Part shown: piece by piece, positions 1 to 6,063 of the stretch
How the letters are laid out: every line of letters starts with the position of its first letter
How positions within the stretch are numbered: position 1 is the first letter of the stretch
NCBI GenBank assembly: GCA_030146745.1
Contig: JASLBD010000015.1
Location: forward strand, 1-6,067
Source of the DNA: Allosphingosinicella sp.
Lineage (GTDB): Bacteria > Pseudomonadota > Alphaproteobacteria > Sphingomonadales > Sphingomonadaceae
DNA length: 6,067 bases
Reading direction: 5' to 3'
Program-made: the position numbers and the translations under genes
The notes under the pieces: generated by a model
Database searches by the model: none
Told to the model about the DNA's origin: nothing
What the model saw: only the letters and a program-made list of their open reading frames with translations

Positions 1-141
1 AACGTCAAGGCGGTGGTCCACGGCCACGCCCATCGCGGCGCCTATTCGGGCCACACGCCGGGCGGAGTGCCCGTCTTCAACTGCGCCCAGTTCGTCGTCG
101 AGCCCGCGTTCGGGCGCCCTTACGCGCTGCTTGAGATCTAA
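1..141 (+). CDS. Metallophosphoesterase, C-terminal fragment (5' end outside window)
   Basis: The first 46 codons read without interruption from base 1 in frame 1 to a TAA at 139-141. The fragment contains VVHGHAHRGAY (residues 5-15) followed by HTPGGVPVFNCA. The Gly-His-Ala-His stretch is the last metal-binding motif (GHxH) of calcineurin-like phosphoesterases, which place two metal ions with His and Asp residues to cleave phosphate esters. The TPGGVPVFN segment after it is typical of the closing beta strands of this fold. The N-terminal metal motifs (DxH, GDxxD, GNH) would lie upstream of the window, so substrate and exact subfamily cannot be stated. The stop is only 3 bases before an inverted-repeat element, and the next gene is convergent. 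The family call is fairly safe; the physiological role is unknown. Confidence 0.75.
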   Translation, partial: NVKAVVHGHAHRGAYSGHTPGGVPVFNCAQFVVEPAFGRPYALLEI

Positions 142-144
142 GCC

Positions 145-260
145 GTCATCCCGGACTTGATCCGGGATCCATGAACTCGACAATCGCCGGAAGGGGCGCG
201 GCTGGATCGCCTCGTTCTCCAGGAACGGTGTTCATGGATCCCGACCTTCGTCGGGATGAC
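145..260. repeat. Intergenic inverted-repeat element, copy 1 (foldback with hairpin arms)
   Basis: A left arm (145-176) and a right arm (230-260) are near-perfect inverted copies about 31-32 nt long, separated by 53 nt. Each arm is itself a hairpin. The left stem is ATCCCGGA (148-155) with TCCGGGAT (161-168) around loop CTTGA. The right stem is ATCCCGAC (238-245) with GTCGGGAT (250-257) around loop CTTC. The two stems differ at two base pairs, and both are compensated. The element starts 3 bases after the phosphoesterase stop and lies between convergent genes. I infer a REP/MITE-like intergenic element of the type scattered in alphaproteobacterial genomes, which may act as a bidirectional transcription end or mRNA 3' stabiliser. 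There is no transposase and no clear target duplication. No T-run follows, so classic intrinsic termination is not shown. Confidence 0.85.
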
Positions 261-299
261 GCTGGAATCCCCCGGAAACTCCAGAAGCTGATTGAGTAC

Positions 300-315
300 G
301 GACCCTAGCGGGTCC
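300..315 (-). terminator. Short hairpin overlapping the stop of the mitofilin-like gene
   Basis: GGACCC (300-305), loop TAGC (306-309) and GGGTCC (310-315) form a perfect 6-bp stem with a 4-base loop. On the minus strand the TAG stop of the mitofilin-like gene (305-307) lies at the 5' side of the loop and first base pair. A T-run does not follow on either strand, so it is weak as an intrinsic terminator. It may instead act as a small 3' structure together with the nearby repeat element at 145-260. The role is a low-confidence inference. Confidence 0.3.
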
Positions 316-1183
316 TCACCGCTCCCTGCGGCGCCGCGATCGGCGCGCGCGGCTCCAGCAAGGCCGCGCTTTCCAGCCGGTCGAGCGCCCGGTGGGCGGC
401 GACGTAGCGGCGGGCGTTGGCGATCCAGGAGGCGGCGCGCTCGTGGCCGGGAAGCCTGAGCACTTCGAGCAGCGCCACCTCGACCTGCCCGGCCTCGAGG
501 CTCTGGCCGGCGCGGCGCAGGCGCTCGGCCGGCTGGGTCGACGGCGTGTTCTCGCGCCTTATCGTGACGAGGCTTGCCAGCTCGGTCCTGAACGCCTCCC
601 ACCAGCCCTGTTCCTGGCCGCCGCCGGAGAGGTGGGGCGCGACCTCCTGGAACTGCTTCTGAAGGCTCTGAACCGTGACCGGCTGGCGCGCGACGGTGAG
701 CACGGTCGCCACCGCCTGCGGCTCGGTCGCCGCGAAACGCTGCCTCAGCAGGGTTTCGATATAGCCGAGCGCCACCCCGCGATCGATCGCCCGCCTGGCG
801 GCGAAGGCGACGAGCAGGCCTTCCGCCCGGTCGGCATTGCCGACCGCGGTGCGCGACTGGAGGTCGAGCAGGGCCAGCCTTTCCTCGAGCCGGTTGACCC
901 GTCGGGTCGTCTCCGGGTCGATCACCAGCCGTCCGCTGGCAGGGGGCTGGACCTGGGGTTCGGCGACCGGTTCGCGCTCCATCGTCATCGGTTGCGGCGC
1001 CGGCTCGACCACGGGCGGCGGCGGCGCGGGAGCGACTCCGAGGAACGTCGCGGCCGTGCCCCAATTGGCCAGCAGCCAGCCCATCGCCGCAAGCCCCGCC
1101 AGGAATGCGGCCAGCGGCGGCGCCAGGAAGGTCCAGAGCGGCCGCTTCGGTTTCGCCGTCACCCGTCCCGGCTCATATTCCAT
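305..1183 (-). CDS. Mitofilin/Mic60-like inner-membrane protein (COG4223 type), short form
   Basis: This 292-aa protein has the architecture of alphaproteobacterial Mic60. It has a short basic cytoplasmic N-terminus (residues 1-16) and one membrane segment (about 17-39, LWTFLAPPLAAFLAGLAAMG). A Pro-rich linker follows (51-82), then a short charged helix that could form a coiled coil (about 90-112). The C-terminal helical region (about 118-275) includes FRTELASLVTIRREN (198-212) and an alpha-helical repeat-like end (ALLEVLRLPGHERAASW). In mitochondria Mic60 shapes crista junctions; bacterial homologues have been linked to intracytoplasmic membranes and outer-membrane contacts. Members are commonly annotated as mitofilin or confused with HemX because they follow hemD. 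Here the start overlaps hemD by 11 bases, with GAGGG (minus strand, 1190-1194) 6 bases upstream of the ATG, so it is the third gene of hemC-hemD-mic60. The coiled coil is much shorter than in typical homologues (often over 400 aa). I recognise the family from architecture and synteny; primary sequence similarity is weak. Confidence 0.75.
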   Translation of the reverse strand: MEYEPGRVTAKPKRPLWTFLAPPLAAFLAGLAAMGWLLANWGTAATFLGVAPAPPPPVVEPAPQPMTMEREPVAEPQVQPPASGRLVIDPETTRRVNRLEERLALLDLQSRTAVGNADRAEGLLVAFAARRAIDRGVALGYIETLLRQRFAATEPQAVATVLTVARQPVTVQSLQKQFQEVAPHLSGGGQEQGWWEAFRTELASLVTIRRENTPSTQPAERLRRAGQSLEAGQVEVALLEVLRLPGHERAASWIANARRYVAAHRALDRLESAALLEPRAPIAAPQGAVRTR

Positions 1184-1847
1184 TGCGGTCCCTCACCACG
1201 TCGAAGCCATGATTGCACAGCTTTGTCGCAAGCTCCAGCAAGGCTTGGTCGCGCGGCGCCCCCGCGACCGCCTTTGCGGCCCATCCCTCGCCCGCCGCGG
1301 CGGCCGCGCCCGGGCTGATCGCCGCGATCGCGACAAGGCTCCTGTCGTTCGTCAGCTCGGCGAACCGGGCTCCGGCGCGGGCGGAATGGATCATCGCCAC
1401 CGCCGGCCCCTCGAACCGCCCGTGCGGCACCGGCTCGGCCGAATAGACGATCCGCCGGTCGATGGCGACGCCCGCCGCTTCCACCGCCAGATGCTCGCGG
1501 CCGCACGGATGAACCGCTTTCTTCACCCCCGCCGCCGCCATCATCGCGGCGGCGGCCGCTCCGTCGCACGGTCCGGTTCGAACCTCGTCGAAGCCCGCCG
1601 AGCGGGCCGCCGCCGCCGTGCTTTCGCCGACCGCGAAGCAGGGCAAGGCCGTGAGGCCCGCCGGAGCGTGGCGCGCCCCGTTGGCGCTGGTCAGGAGCAC
1701 CGCCTCGTAAAGTCCCGCTTCCACCGGCGGTCCGGCCACCGCCTTAATCGCGAAGAGCGGGACGACGACCGGTTCGAGGCCCATCGCCCGGGCCCGTTCG
1801 GCGGTCTCGGAAGCTCCCGGCTCCGGCCGCAGGACCAGCAGCTTCAC
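1173..1847 (-). CDS. hemD: Uroporphyrinogen-III synthase
   Basis: HemD closes and inverts ring D of linear hydroxymethylbilane to give uroporphyrinogen III, the branch point to heme, siroheme and corrinoids; it is cytosolic. The 224-aa product begins [12 protein letters not shown], the usual first strand of the fold (LVLRP). It continues with VLLTSANGAR (50-59), the conserved T/S-S-A-N substrate-pocket segment, then FAVGESTAAAA (71-81), IVYSAEPV (133-140), HSARAGARFAE (154-164) and AISPGAAAAAG (176-186). These match both halves of the bilobed enzyme. The length is slightly below the usual 240-250. The start is a GTG at 1847 sharing four bases (GTGA) with the hemC stop, so translation is probably coupled to hemC. 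HemD sequences diverge strongly, and the position directly after hemC adds much to the call. Its last 11 bases overlap the next gene. Confidence 0.93.
   Translation of the reverse strand: MKLLVLRPEPGASETAERARAMGLEPVVVPLFAIKAVAGPPVEAGLYEAVLLTSANGARHAPAGLTALPCFAVGESTAAAARSAGFDEVRTGPCDGAAAAAMMAAAGVKKAVHPCGREHLAVEAAGVAIDRRIVYSAEPVPHGRFEGPAVAMIHSARAGARFAELTNDRSLVAIAAISPGAAAAAGEGWAAKAVAGAPRDQALLELATKLCNHGFDVVRDRNGI
1184..1194 (-). promoter_or_regulatory. Ribosome binding site of the mitofilin-like gene, inside hemD
   Basis: On the minus strand GAGGG (complement of 1190-1194) precedes the ATG at 1183 by 6 bases. It is the clearest Shine-Dalgarno in this operon and lies in the last codons of hemD. 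It fixes the start of the mitofilin-like gene at 1183, upstream of the hemD stop at 1173-1175, and gives that gene its own ribosome entry rather than only re-initiation. Confidence 0.6.
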
Positions 1848-2755
1848 GGCGCGAACAGCGCCCGAAGCCTGGAGGGCGCCCGATCCAGCAACTCGCGCGC
1901 GAGCGCGAGCGGCACCTCGTCGTCGCCGCTCCGGAACCGGCGGTCGCACCGCTGCACTTCGGCCCCGTCCTCGGTCATGATCTCGGCGCGCAGATGGATC
2001 TGGTCGTCCTCCAGAGTCGCAAGCGCTGCCACCGGCGAACGGCAGCTGCCGCCCAGTCCCTCCAGCAGCCGCCGCTCCGCCGCGACGCAGGCATGGGTGG
2101 GGCGGTGGTCGATCGCGGCGACCAGGGCTCGCACCCGCCGGTCTGCGCTCCGAACCTCGACTCCGATTGCCCCCTGCGCCGGAGCCGGCAGGAAATCGTC
2201 GAGGAGGACGCCGCACTCCGATCGGTTGAGCCGGTCGAGCCCTGCGGCGGCAAGCAGTGTCGCGTCCACTTCGCCCATCTGGATCTTGCGCAGCCGGGTC
2301 TCGACGTTGCCGCGGAAGGGGACGATGACCAGGTCCGGCCGCCGGGCCAGCAATTGCGCCGCCCGCCTGGGCGACGAAGTCCCCACCCGAGCGCCTTCGG
2401 GAAGGGCAGCGAGGCTCGGCGCTCCGATCAGACGGTCGCACACGTCCGCCCGCTCCAGCATGGCGGCGAGCGCGAGCTCGGGCGGCCGGATCGTCTCCAC
2501 GTCCTTCATCGAATGGACGGCGAGGTCGATCCGGCCTTCCAGCAAAGCCGAGTCCAGCTCCTTGGTCCAAAGAGCCTTGCCGCCCATTTCCGAAAGCGGT
2601 CGGTCGCGAAGCTGGTCGCCGCTGGTCGCGATCGGCTCGATCTCGATCAGCTCCGGCCCCCAGCCATGGGCGTCGCGCAAGGCCGTCGCCACCAGCCGCG
2701 CCTGGACGAGCGCGAGCGGCGATCCGCGGGTTCCGAGGCGAAGGACCGACTGCAT
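1844..2755 (-). CDS. hemC: Hydroxymethylbilane synthase (porphobilinogen deaminase)
   Basis: HemC joins four porphobilinogen molecules into hydroxymethylbilane in the cytosol, the step just before HemD. The 303-aa product is full length. It starts with [19 protein letters not shown] (family signature LGTRxSxLA). It then shows ATSGD (43-47), [11 protein letters not shown] (58-68) and [10 protein letters not shown] (79-88), whose Asp85 matches the catalytic Asp84 of the E. coli enzyme. [11 protein letters not shown] (125-135) and [11 protein letters not shown] (147-157) carry substrate-binding arginines. [12 protein letters not shown] (189-200) and GGSCRSPVA (235-243) follow; Cys238 is the expected attachment site of the dipyrromethane cofactor. 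All three domains are present and no key residue is missing. It is the first gene of the minus-strand operon, and its stop overlaps the hemD start by four bases. The start faces tsaD across 44 bp. I see no strong Shine-Dalgarno or promoter in front of it. Confidence 0.98.
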   Translation of the reverse strand: MQSVLRLGTRGSPLALVQARLVATALRDAHGWGPELIEIEPIATSGDQLRDRPLSEMGGKALWTKELDSALLEGRIDLAVHSMKDVETIRPPELALAAMLERADVCDRLIGAPSLAALPEGARVGTSSPRRAAQLLARRPDLVIVPFRGNVETRLRKIQMGEVDATLLAAAGLDRLNRSECGVLLDDFLPAPAQGAIGVEVRSADRRVRALVAAIDHRPTHACVAAERRLLEGLGGSCRSPVAALATLEDDQIHLRAEIMTEDGAEVQRCDRRFRSGDDEVPLALARELLDRAPSRLRALFAP

Positions 2756-2799
2756 GCGCCGCTTGTGCTAGCGGGTACGAGGGTGGCAGGGAAGCGGGC
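2756..2799. promoter_or_regulatory. Divergent hemC / tsaD start region
   Basis: Only 44 bases separate the two divergent start codons, so at least one promoter must extend into coding sequence. On the plus strand AGGGAAG (2788-2794) is a good ribosome binding site for tsaD, with 5 bases to the ATG at 2800. On the minus strand no clear Shine-Dalgarno precedes hemC. No convincing -35/-10 pair is visible in either direction. Confidence 0.45.
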
Positions 2800-3834
2800 A
2801 TGAGCCTCATCCTCGGCATTGAATCGAGCTGCGACGAGACCGCGGCGGCTCTGGTGACCTCCGACCGCCAGATACTCGCCCATTGCCTGGCGGGTCAGGA
2901 GAGCGCCCACAGCCCCTTCGGCGGAGTCGTGCCCGAGATCGCGGCGAGGGCCCATGTCGAGATCCTGCCCGGGCTGATCGAGCAGGCGCTGGCGGAAAGC
3001 GGAGTCGCTCTCGCCGACGTCGATGCCATCGCCGCGACCGCCGGGCCCGGCCTGGTCGGCGGAGTCATGGTCGGCCTCGTCGCCGCCAAGGGGCTGGCCC
3101 TGGCGGCCGGGAGGCCGCTCGTCGCCGTCAACCATCTCGAAGGCCATGCCTTGTCGCCGATGCTGAGCGATCCGGCCCTCGCTTTCCCCTATCTGCTCCT
3201 CCTCGTCTCCGGAGGCCATTGCCAGCTCCTCCATGTCGAGGGCCTCGGCCGCTACCGGCGGCTTGCCACCACCATCGACGACGCGGCCGGCGAGGCGTTC
3301 GACAAGACGGCCAAATTGCTCGGCCTCGGCTTTCCCGGCGGTCCGGCGGTCGAAAAAGCGGCGCTGGCCGGCGATCCCGCGGCCGTGCCGCTGCCGAGGC
3401 CGCTGTTGGGTTCGGCCGAGCCGCATTTCTCGTTCGCGGGCCTCAAGAGCGCCGTCCTTCGCGCCCGGGACAGCGGCCGTTACGCGAGTGGGGACATCGC
3501 CGCCTCCTTCCAGCAGGCCGTCGTCGACAGCCTCGTCGACCGCACCCGGCGGGCGCTCGAGCGCGTGCCCGAGGCGACGGCGCTGGTCCTTGCCGGAGGC
3601 GTCGCCGCCAACGAACGAATACGCTCGGCCCTGACCCGGCTCGCCGACGCGCACGGCCTGCCCTTCGTCGCCCCGCCGCTCTGGCTGTGCACCGACAATG
3701 CGGCGATGATCGCCTGGGCCGGCGCGCTTCGCTTCGACGCGGGACTCACCGACCCGCTCGACGCCCCCGCCCGGGCCCGCTGGCCGCTCGATCCGGAGGC
3801 GGAAAAGGTCCGCGGCGCCGGGGTGAAGGCGTGA
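2800..3834 (+). CDS. tsaD: tRNA N6-threonylcarbamoyladenosine (t6A37) transferase TsaD
   Basis: TsaD (Gcp/YgjD, Kae1/Qri7 family) transfers the threonylcarbamoyl group from TC-AMP to A37 of ANN-decoding tRNAs, working with TsaB and TsaE in bacteria; it is cytosolic. The 344-aa product is full length and begins [19 protein letters not shown], the family's N-terminal ASKHA motif. The metal site is complete: VNHLEGH gives His112 and His116, and CTDNAAM gives Asp299. Also seen are [16 protein letters not shown] (37-52), [10 protein letters not shown] (79-88), VSGGHCQL (136-143), [19 protein letters not shown] and LAGGVAAN. It was formerly misannotated as an O-sialoglycoprotein endopeptidase. The start is supported by AGGGAAG 5 bases upstream. 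It is divergent from hemC and shares GTGA with the start of gpsA, so the two are probably co-transcribed. Confidence 0.98.
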   Translation: MSLILGIESSCDETAAALVTSDRQILAHCLAGQESAHSPFGGVVPEIAARAHVEILPGLIEQALAESGVALADVDAIAATAGPGLVGGVMVGLVAAKGLALAAGRPLVAVNHLEGHALSPMLSDPALAFPYLLLLVSGGHCQLLHVEGLGRYRRLATTIDDAAGEAFDKTAKLLGLGFPGGPAVEKAALAGDPAAVPLPRPLLGSAEPHFSFAGLKSAVLRARDSGRYASGDIAASFQQAVVDSLVDRTRRALERVPEATALVLAGGVAANERIRSALTRLADAHGLPFVAPPLWLCTDNAAMIAWAGALRFDAGLTDPLDAPARARWPLDPEAEKVRGAGVKA

Positions 3835-4808
3835 GGATCGGGATCCTCGGCGGCGGCGCCTGGGGCACGGCGCTCGCGCAGGTGGCGGCGGGCGGCGGCG
3901 AGACCCTCTTGTGGGCGCTCGAGCCGGAAGTGGTCGAGAGCGTCAATGGCGAGCATGAGAATCGCCTCTTCCTCGCCGGCGTTCCGCTCGATCCGGCGAT
4001 CCGGGCGACCGGCGACCTCGAGTCGCTCGCCGGCTGCGAGGCCCTGCTCGTCGTCACTCCGGCGCAGCACATGCGCAAGGTCCTCGCCGCCCTGCCGGCC
4101 CTCCAAATCCCGCTCATCCTCTGCGCCAAGGGCATGGAGGAATCGAGCATGGCGCTGATGCACGAGGTCGCGCGCCAGGCGCAGCCGAAGGCGCCGATCG
4201 CCGTCCTTTCCGGCCCCACCTTCGCCCACGAGGTCGCCGCCGGCCTCCCCGCCGCCGTCACCCTCGCCGTCGGGGACCCGGCGCTGGGCGAGCGGCTGCG
4301 CGCGCGGATCGCCCGCCCCTGGTTCCGGCCCTATCTGTCGGACGACGTGATCGGCGCGGAGATAGGCGGAGCGGTCAAGAACGTGCTGGCCATCGCCTGC
4401 GGCGTGGTCGAGGGACGCCGCCTCGGCCTGAACGCCCGCTCCGCCCTGATCTCGCGAGGCTTCGCGGAAATGACCCGCTTCGGCCTCGCCCGCGGCGCCC
4501 GCGCCGAAACCCTCGCCGGCCTCTCCGGCCTCGGCGACCTCGTCCTCACCTGCTCCTCGACGAGCTCGCGCAACTTCAGCCTAGGCAAGGGCCTTGGCGA
4601 AGGCGGCCGGGCGGAGGCGCTGCTCGCCGACCGGCGCACGGTGGCGGAAGGCGCCCATACCGCGCCGGTTCTGGCGCGGGCGGCGCGGGAGGCGGGGGTG
4701 GACATGCCGATCGTCTCCGCGGTCTGCGCGCTGCTCGCGGGCGAGGCGAGCGTCGACGAAGTGGTGGAGCGCCTCCTAGCCAGGCCGCTGCGGTCGGAAG
4801 GGGTTTGA
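3831..4808 (+). CDS. gpsA: NAD(P)H-dependent glycerol-3-phosphate dehydrogenase
   Basis: GpsA reduces dihydroxyacetone phosphate to sn-glycerol 3-phosphate, the backbone precursor for phospholipids; it is cytosolic. The 325-aa product has the N-terminal Rossmann motif [13 protein letters not shown] (4-16). ILCAKGME (96-103) has Lys100, and [18 protein letters not shown] is the family signature. [15 protein letters not shown] (177-191) carries the catalytic Lys183. [18 protein letters not shown] ends in the Arg-Asn pair that binds substrate and cofactor. The length is normal (about 330). I chose GTG at 3831 because it places the Rossmann strand at residue 2 and overlaps the tsaD stop by four bases, the same GTGA junction used between hemC and hemD. 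Longer in-frame extensions upstream only read through tsaD out of frame. The gene ends 14 bases before repeat copy 2. Confidence 0.98.
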   Translation: MRIGILGGGAWGTALAQVAAGGGETLLWALEPEVVESVNGEHENRLFLAGVPLDPAIRATGDLESLAGCEALLVVTPAQHMRKVLAALPALQIPLILCAKGMEESSMALMHEVARQAQPKAPIAVLSGPTFAHEVAAGLPAAVTLAVGDPALGERLRARIARPWFRPYLSDDVIGAEIGGAVKNVLAIACGVVEGRRLGLNARSALISRGFAEMTRFGLARGARAETLAGLSGLGDLVLTCSSTSSRNFSLGKGLGEGGRAEALLADRRTVAEGAHTAPVLARAAREAGVDMPIVSAVCALLAGEASVDEVVERLLARPLRSEGV

Positions 4809-4822
4809 AGGGCAGTGAAATC

Positions 4823-4907
4823 GTCACCCCGGACTTGATCCGGGGTCCACCTTCTTCCGGACGCGTAGGCAAAGAGAAGATGGATGCCGGATCAAGTCCG
4901 GCATGAC
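4823..4907. repeat. Intergenic inverted-repeat element, copy 2 (foldback with hairpin arms)
   Basis: Two 32-nt arms (4823-4854 and 4876-4907) are inverted copies with five mismatches, around a 21-nt centre. Each arm folds alone. ACCCCGGA (4826-4833) pairs with TCCGGGGT (4839-4846) around loop CTTGA. ATGCCGGA (4884-4891) pairs with TCCGGCAT (4897-4904) around loop TCAAG. Four of the five mismatches between arms fall in two stem base pairs that are changed on both sides, so each hairpin stays perfect. The left arm is clearly the same sequence family as copy 1 at 145-176, sharing CCCGGACTTGATCCGGG. The element fills most of the 105-bp gap between the convergent gpsA and SDHAF4-like stops. A role as a bidirectional 3' end structure is inferred; no T-run follows. 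Confidence 0.85.
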
Positions 4908-4913
4908 GAATCG

Positions 4914-5108
4914 TCAGAAATCCCAGCAGATGCCCTTCTTCTCCCAGTCGCCGTAGCGCGTCGGCTCCTCGCCCTTGGGCCCGCCATGCTCCTCGCCCCC
5001 GGCGGCGGGCCCCGGCTCCGGCACCGGCGGGCTCGGCGACAGGTGGGCCGGCGGCTTCACATGCCCGGGACGCCGCCCGGGCCCGGCGATTGAAGATGGC
5101 TCGCTCAT
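4914..5108 (-). CDS. SDHAF4-like succinate dehydrogenase assembly factor (DUF1674)
   Basis: This 64-aa product has a Pro/Gly-rich, probably disordered N-terminus (residues 1-40) and ends in [23 protein letters not shown] (42-64, with key residues [16 protein letters not shown] and the terminal DF). That ending is the hallmark of DUF1674, shared with mitochondrial SDHAF4/Sdh8. In eukaryotes that protein binds the flavinated SdhA subunit, protects it from auto-oxidation and helps it join SdhB; a matching role in bacteria is inferred from homology. The ATG at 5108 leaves 37 bp to the divergent htpX start. Another in-frame ATG at 5117 would add MWG. No strong ribosome binding site is seen for either, so the start is uncertain by three codons. 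Its stop lies 6 bases from repeat copy 2 and the gene is convergent with gpsA. It is easy to miss because larger spurious frames cover it. Confidence 0.85.
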   Translation of the reverse strand: MSEPSSIAGPGRRPGHVKPPAHLSPSPPVPEPGPAAGGEEHGGPKGEEPTRYGDWEKKGICWDF

Positions 5109-5117
5109 CCCCCACAT
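5089..5117 (+). promoter_or_regulatory. Candidate heat-shock (RpoH/sigma-32-type) promoter of htpX
   Basis: ATTGAAG (5089-5095) matches 5 of 7 bases of the sigma-32 -35 consensus CTTGAAA. After 14 bases, CCCCACAT (5110-5117) matches the -10 consensus CCCCATNT at all but one defined base. Transcription would start near 5124, leaving a leader of about 22 bases that contains GGAGG (5128-5132). HtpX is a known heat-shock protein in other bacteria, which makes the assignment sensible. The promoter overlaps the first codons of the divergent SDHAF4-like gene. This is a by-eye match without a scored model. Confidence 0.5.
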
Positions 5118-5127
5118 TTCGGATGAC

Positions 5128-5132
5128 GGAGG
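5128..5132 (+). promoter_or_regulatory. Ribosome binding site of htpX with long spacer
   Basis: GGAGG is a full-strength Shine-Dalgarno core but lies 13 bases before the ATG at 5146, longer than the usual 5-9. The AAGG directly touching the ATG (5142-5145) is too close to act. No other in-frame ATG or GTG fits the conserved HtpX N-terminus, so 5146 remains the best start. Confidence 0.5.
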
Positions 5133-5145
5133 CCCGGACGCAAGG

Positions 5146-6063
5146 ATGAACCATTTTCGAACCCTGATGCTGCTCGCGGCGATGACCGCCTTGTTCATGG
5201 GCCTGGGCTTCACCCTCGGCGGCCCGCGCGGCGCGTTCGTCGCGCTGATCGTCGCGGCCGGGATGAACCTCGTCACTTACTGGAATGCCGACAAGATCGT
5301 CCTCTCCATGCACGATGCGAAGGAGGTGACGGTCAGGGATTGCCCGCAACTGGTCGGAATCGTCCATGATCTCGCCGCCCGCGCGGGTCTTCCCAACCCG
5401 AGGGTCTATCTCGTCGATTCCCCCCATCCCAACGCCTTCGCCACCGGCCGCGACCCGGCCCATGCCGCCGTCGCCGCGACCACCGGCCTGCTCGGCCTCC
5501 TCACCAAGGAGGAAGTCGCCGCGGTGATGGCGCACGAGCTCGGCCACGTCCGCAACCGCGACACCCTCGTCATGACGATGACCGCCACTATCGCCGGCGC
5601 CATCTCGATGCTCGCCAATTTCGGCTTCTTCTTCCGCGGCGACGGCGCTCGGGCCAACCCGCTGGCGATGATCGCGGCGGTCCTGCTCGCCCCCTTCGCG
5701 GCGATGCTGGTCCAGCTCGCGATCAGCCGCACCCGCGAATATGGCGCCGACCGCGCCGCGGCCGAGATTTGCGGCGATCCCCGCGCCCTCGCCTCGGCGC
5801 TGGCCAAGCTTCACCAGGGCGCCGCGCGGATCCCGAGCCCGGTCGCGATGCGCAACCCCGCGGCGGCGTCGCTCTACATCGTGCCGTCGGGCACCGGCCG
5901 CGACAGCCTCTTCTCGACCCATCCCGATACCGGCAACCGGATCGCCGCCCTGCAGGCCATGGCCGGCGAGTTCGCGCCGCCGCCGGCCTCGACCGCAATT
6001 CCCCGCACCCGCCGGACCGGAGCCAGCAGCGCTCTCGACCCCCTGGGCCGGCGCCCCAGGTGA
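5146..6063 (+). CDS. htpX: Membrane zinc metalloprotease HtpX (M48B family)
   Basis: HtpX is an inner-membrane endopeptidase that cleaves misfolded or damaged membrane proteins, acting alongside FtsH with its active site facing the cytoplasm. The 305-aa product starts [21 protein letters not shown], typical of alphaproteobacterial HtpX. It has two N-terminal membrane segments (about 5-25 and 28-46). The zinc motif HELGH is at 130-134 (His130, Glu131, His134), and the third ligand Glu198 is in [12 protein letters not shown]. Two further hydrophobic stretches (about 141-163 and 172-193) lie between them. [18 protein letters not shown] near the C-terminus is the conserved HtpX ending, followed by a variable Pro/Arg-rich tail of about 35 residues. 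An upstream extension to 4975 is open but only reads antisense through the SDHAF4-like gene. A heat-shock-type promoter candidate precedes it. Confidence 0.97.
   Translation: MNHFRTLMLLAAMTALFMGLGFTLGGPRGAFVALIVAAGMNLVTYWNADKIVLSMHDAKEVTVRDCPQLVGIVHDLAARAGLPNPRVYLVDSPHPNAFATGRDPAHAAVAATTGLLGLLTKEEVAAVMAHELGHVRNRDTLVMTMTATIAGAISMLANFGFFFRGDGARANPLAMIAAVLLAPFAAMLVQLAISRTREYGADRAAAEICGDPRALASALAKLHQGAARIPSPVAMRNPAAASLYIVPSGTGRDSLFSTHPDTGNRIAALQAMAGEFAPPPASTAIPRTRRTGASSALDPLGRRPR

Noticed and set aside
145..260. Repeat copy 1 as an insertion sequence or CRISPR unit
   Set aside because: There is no transposase, no spaced array of direct repeats and no evident target duplication. It is a single foldback unit.
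138..1064. 308-codon minus-strand frame overlapping the mitofilin-like gene and repeat copy 1
   Set aside because: The body is a frame-shifted reading of the mitofilin-like gene. The end (VIPTKVGIHEH, HGSRIKSGMT) is the peptide produced when this intergenic repeat family is translated, a common annotation artefact.
392..1318. 308-codon plus-strand frame antisense to the mitofilin-like gene and hemD
   Set aside because: The composition is Arg/Gly/Pro-rich with no family motif, and the opposite strand explains the region fully.
837..2771. 644-codon open frame on the plus strand across the heme operon
   Set aside because: It is antisense to the well-supported hemC, hemD and mitofilin-like genes. 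Its product is rich in Ser/Arg/Ala low-complexity sequence with no recognisable domain, as expected for antisense frames in high-GC DNA.
1173..2819. Possible HemC-HemD style fusion as a 548-codon minus-strand frame
   Set aside because: Only the last 224 codons are HemD. The upstream part is hemC read in the wrong frame, and genuine hemC is an intact separate gene, so there is no fusion.
2647..3654. 335-codon minus-strand frame antisense to tsaD
   Set aside because: It lies opposite a full-length, motif-complete tsaD. It is Gly/Arg/Asp-rich without motifs and would also overlap the hemC start in another frame.
4975..5145. 57-codon N-terminal extension of htpX
   Set aside because: The extension is antisense to the conserved SDHAF4-like gene and Gly/Pro/Arg-rich. 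HtpX normally starts at MNHxRT, which is the ATG at 5146.
4576..5922. 448-codon minus-strand frame across htpX, the SDHAF4-like gene and the gpsA end
   Set aside because: It is antisense to htpX and gpsA. The middle (RHAGLDPAS, GPRIKSGVT) is translated repeat copy 2, and no domain is visible.
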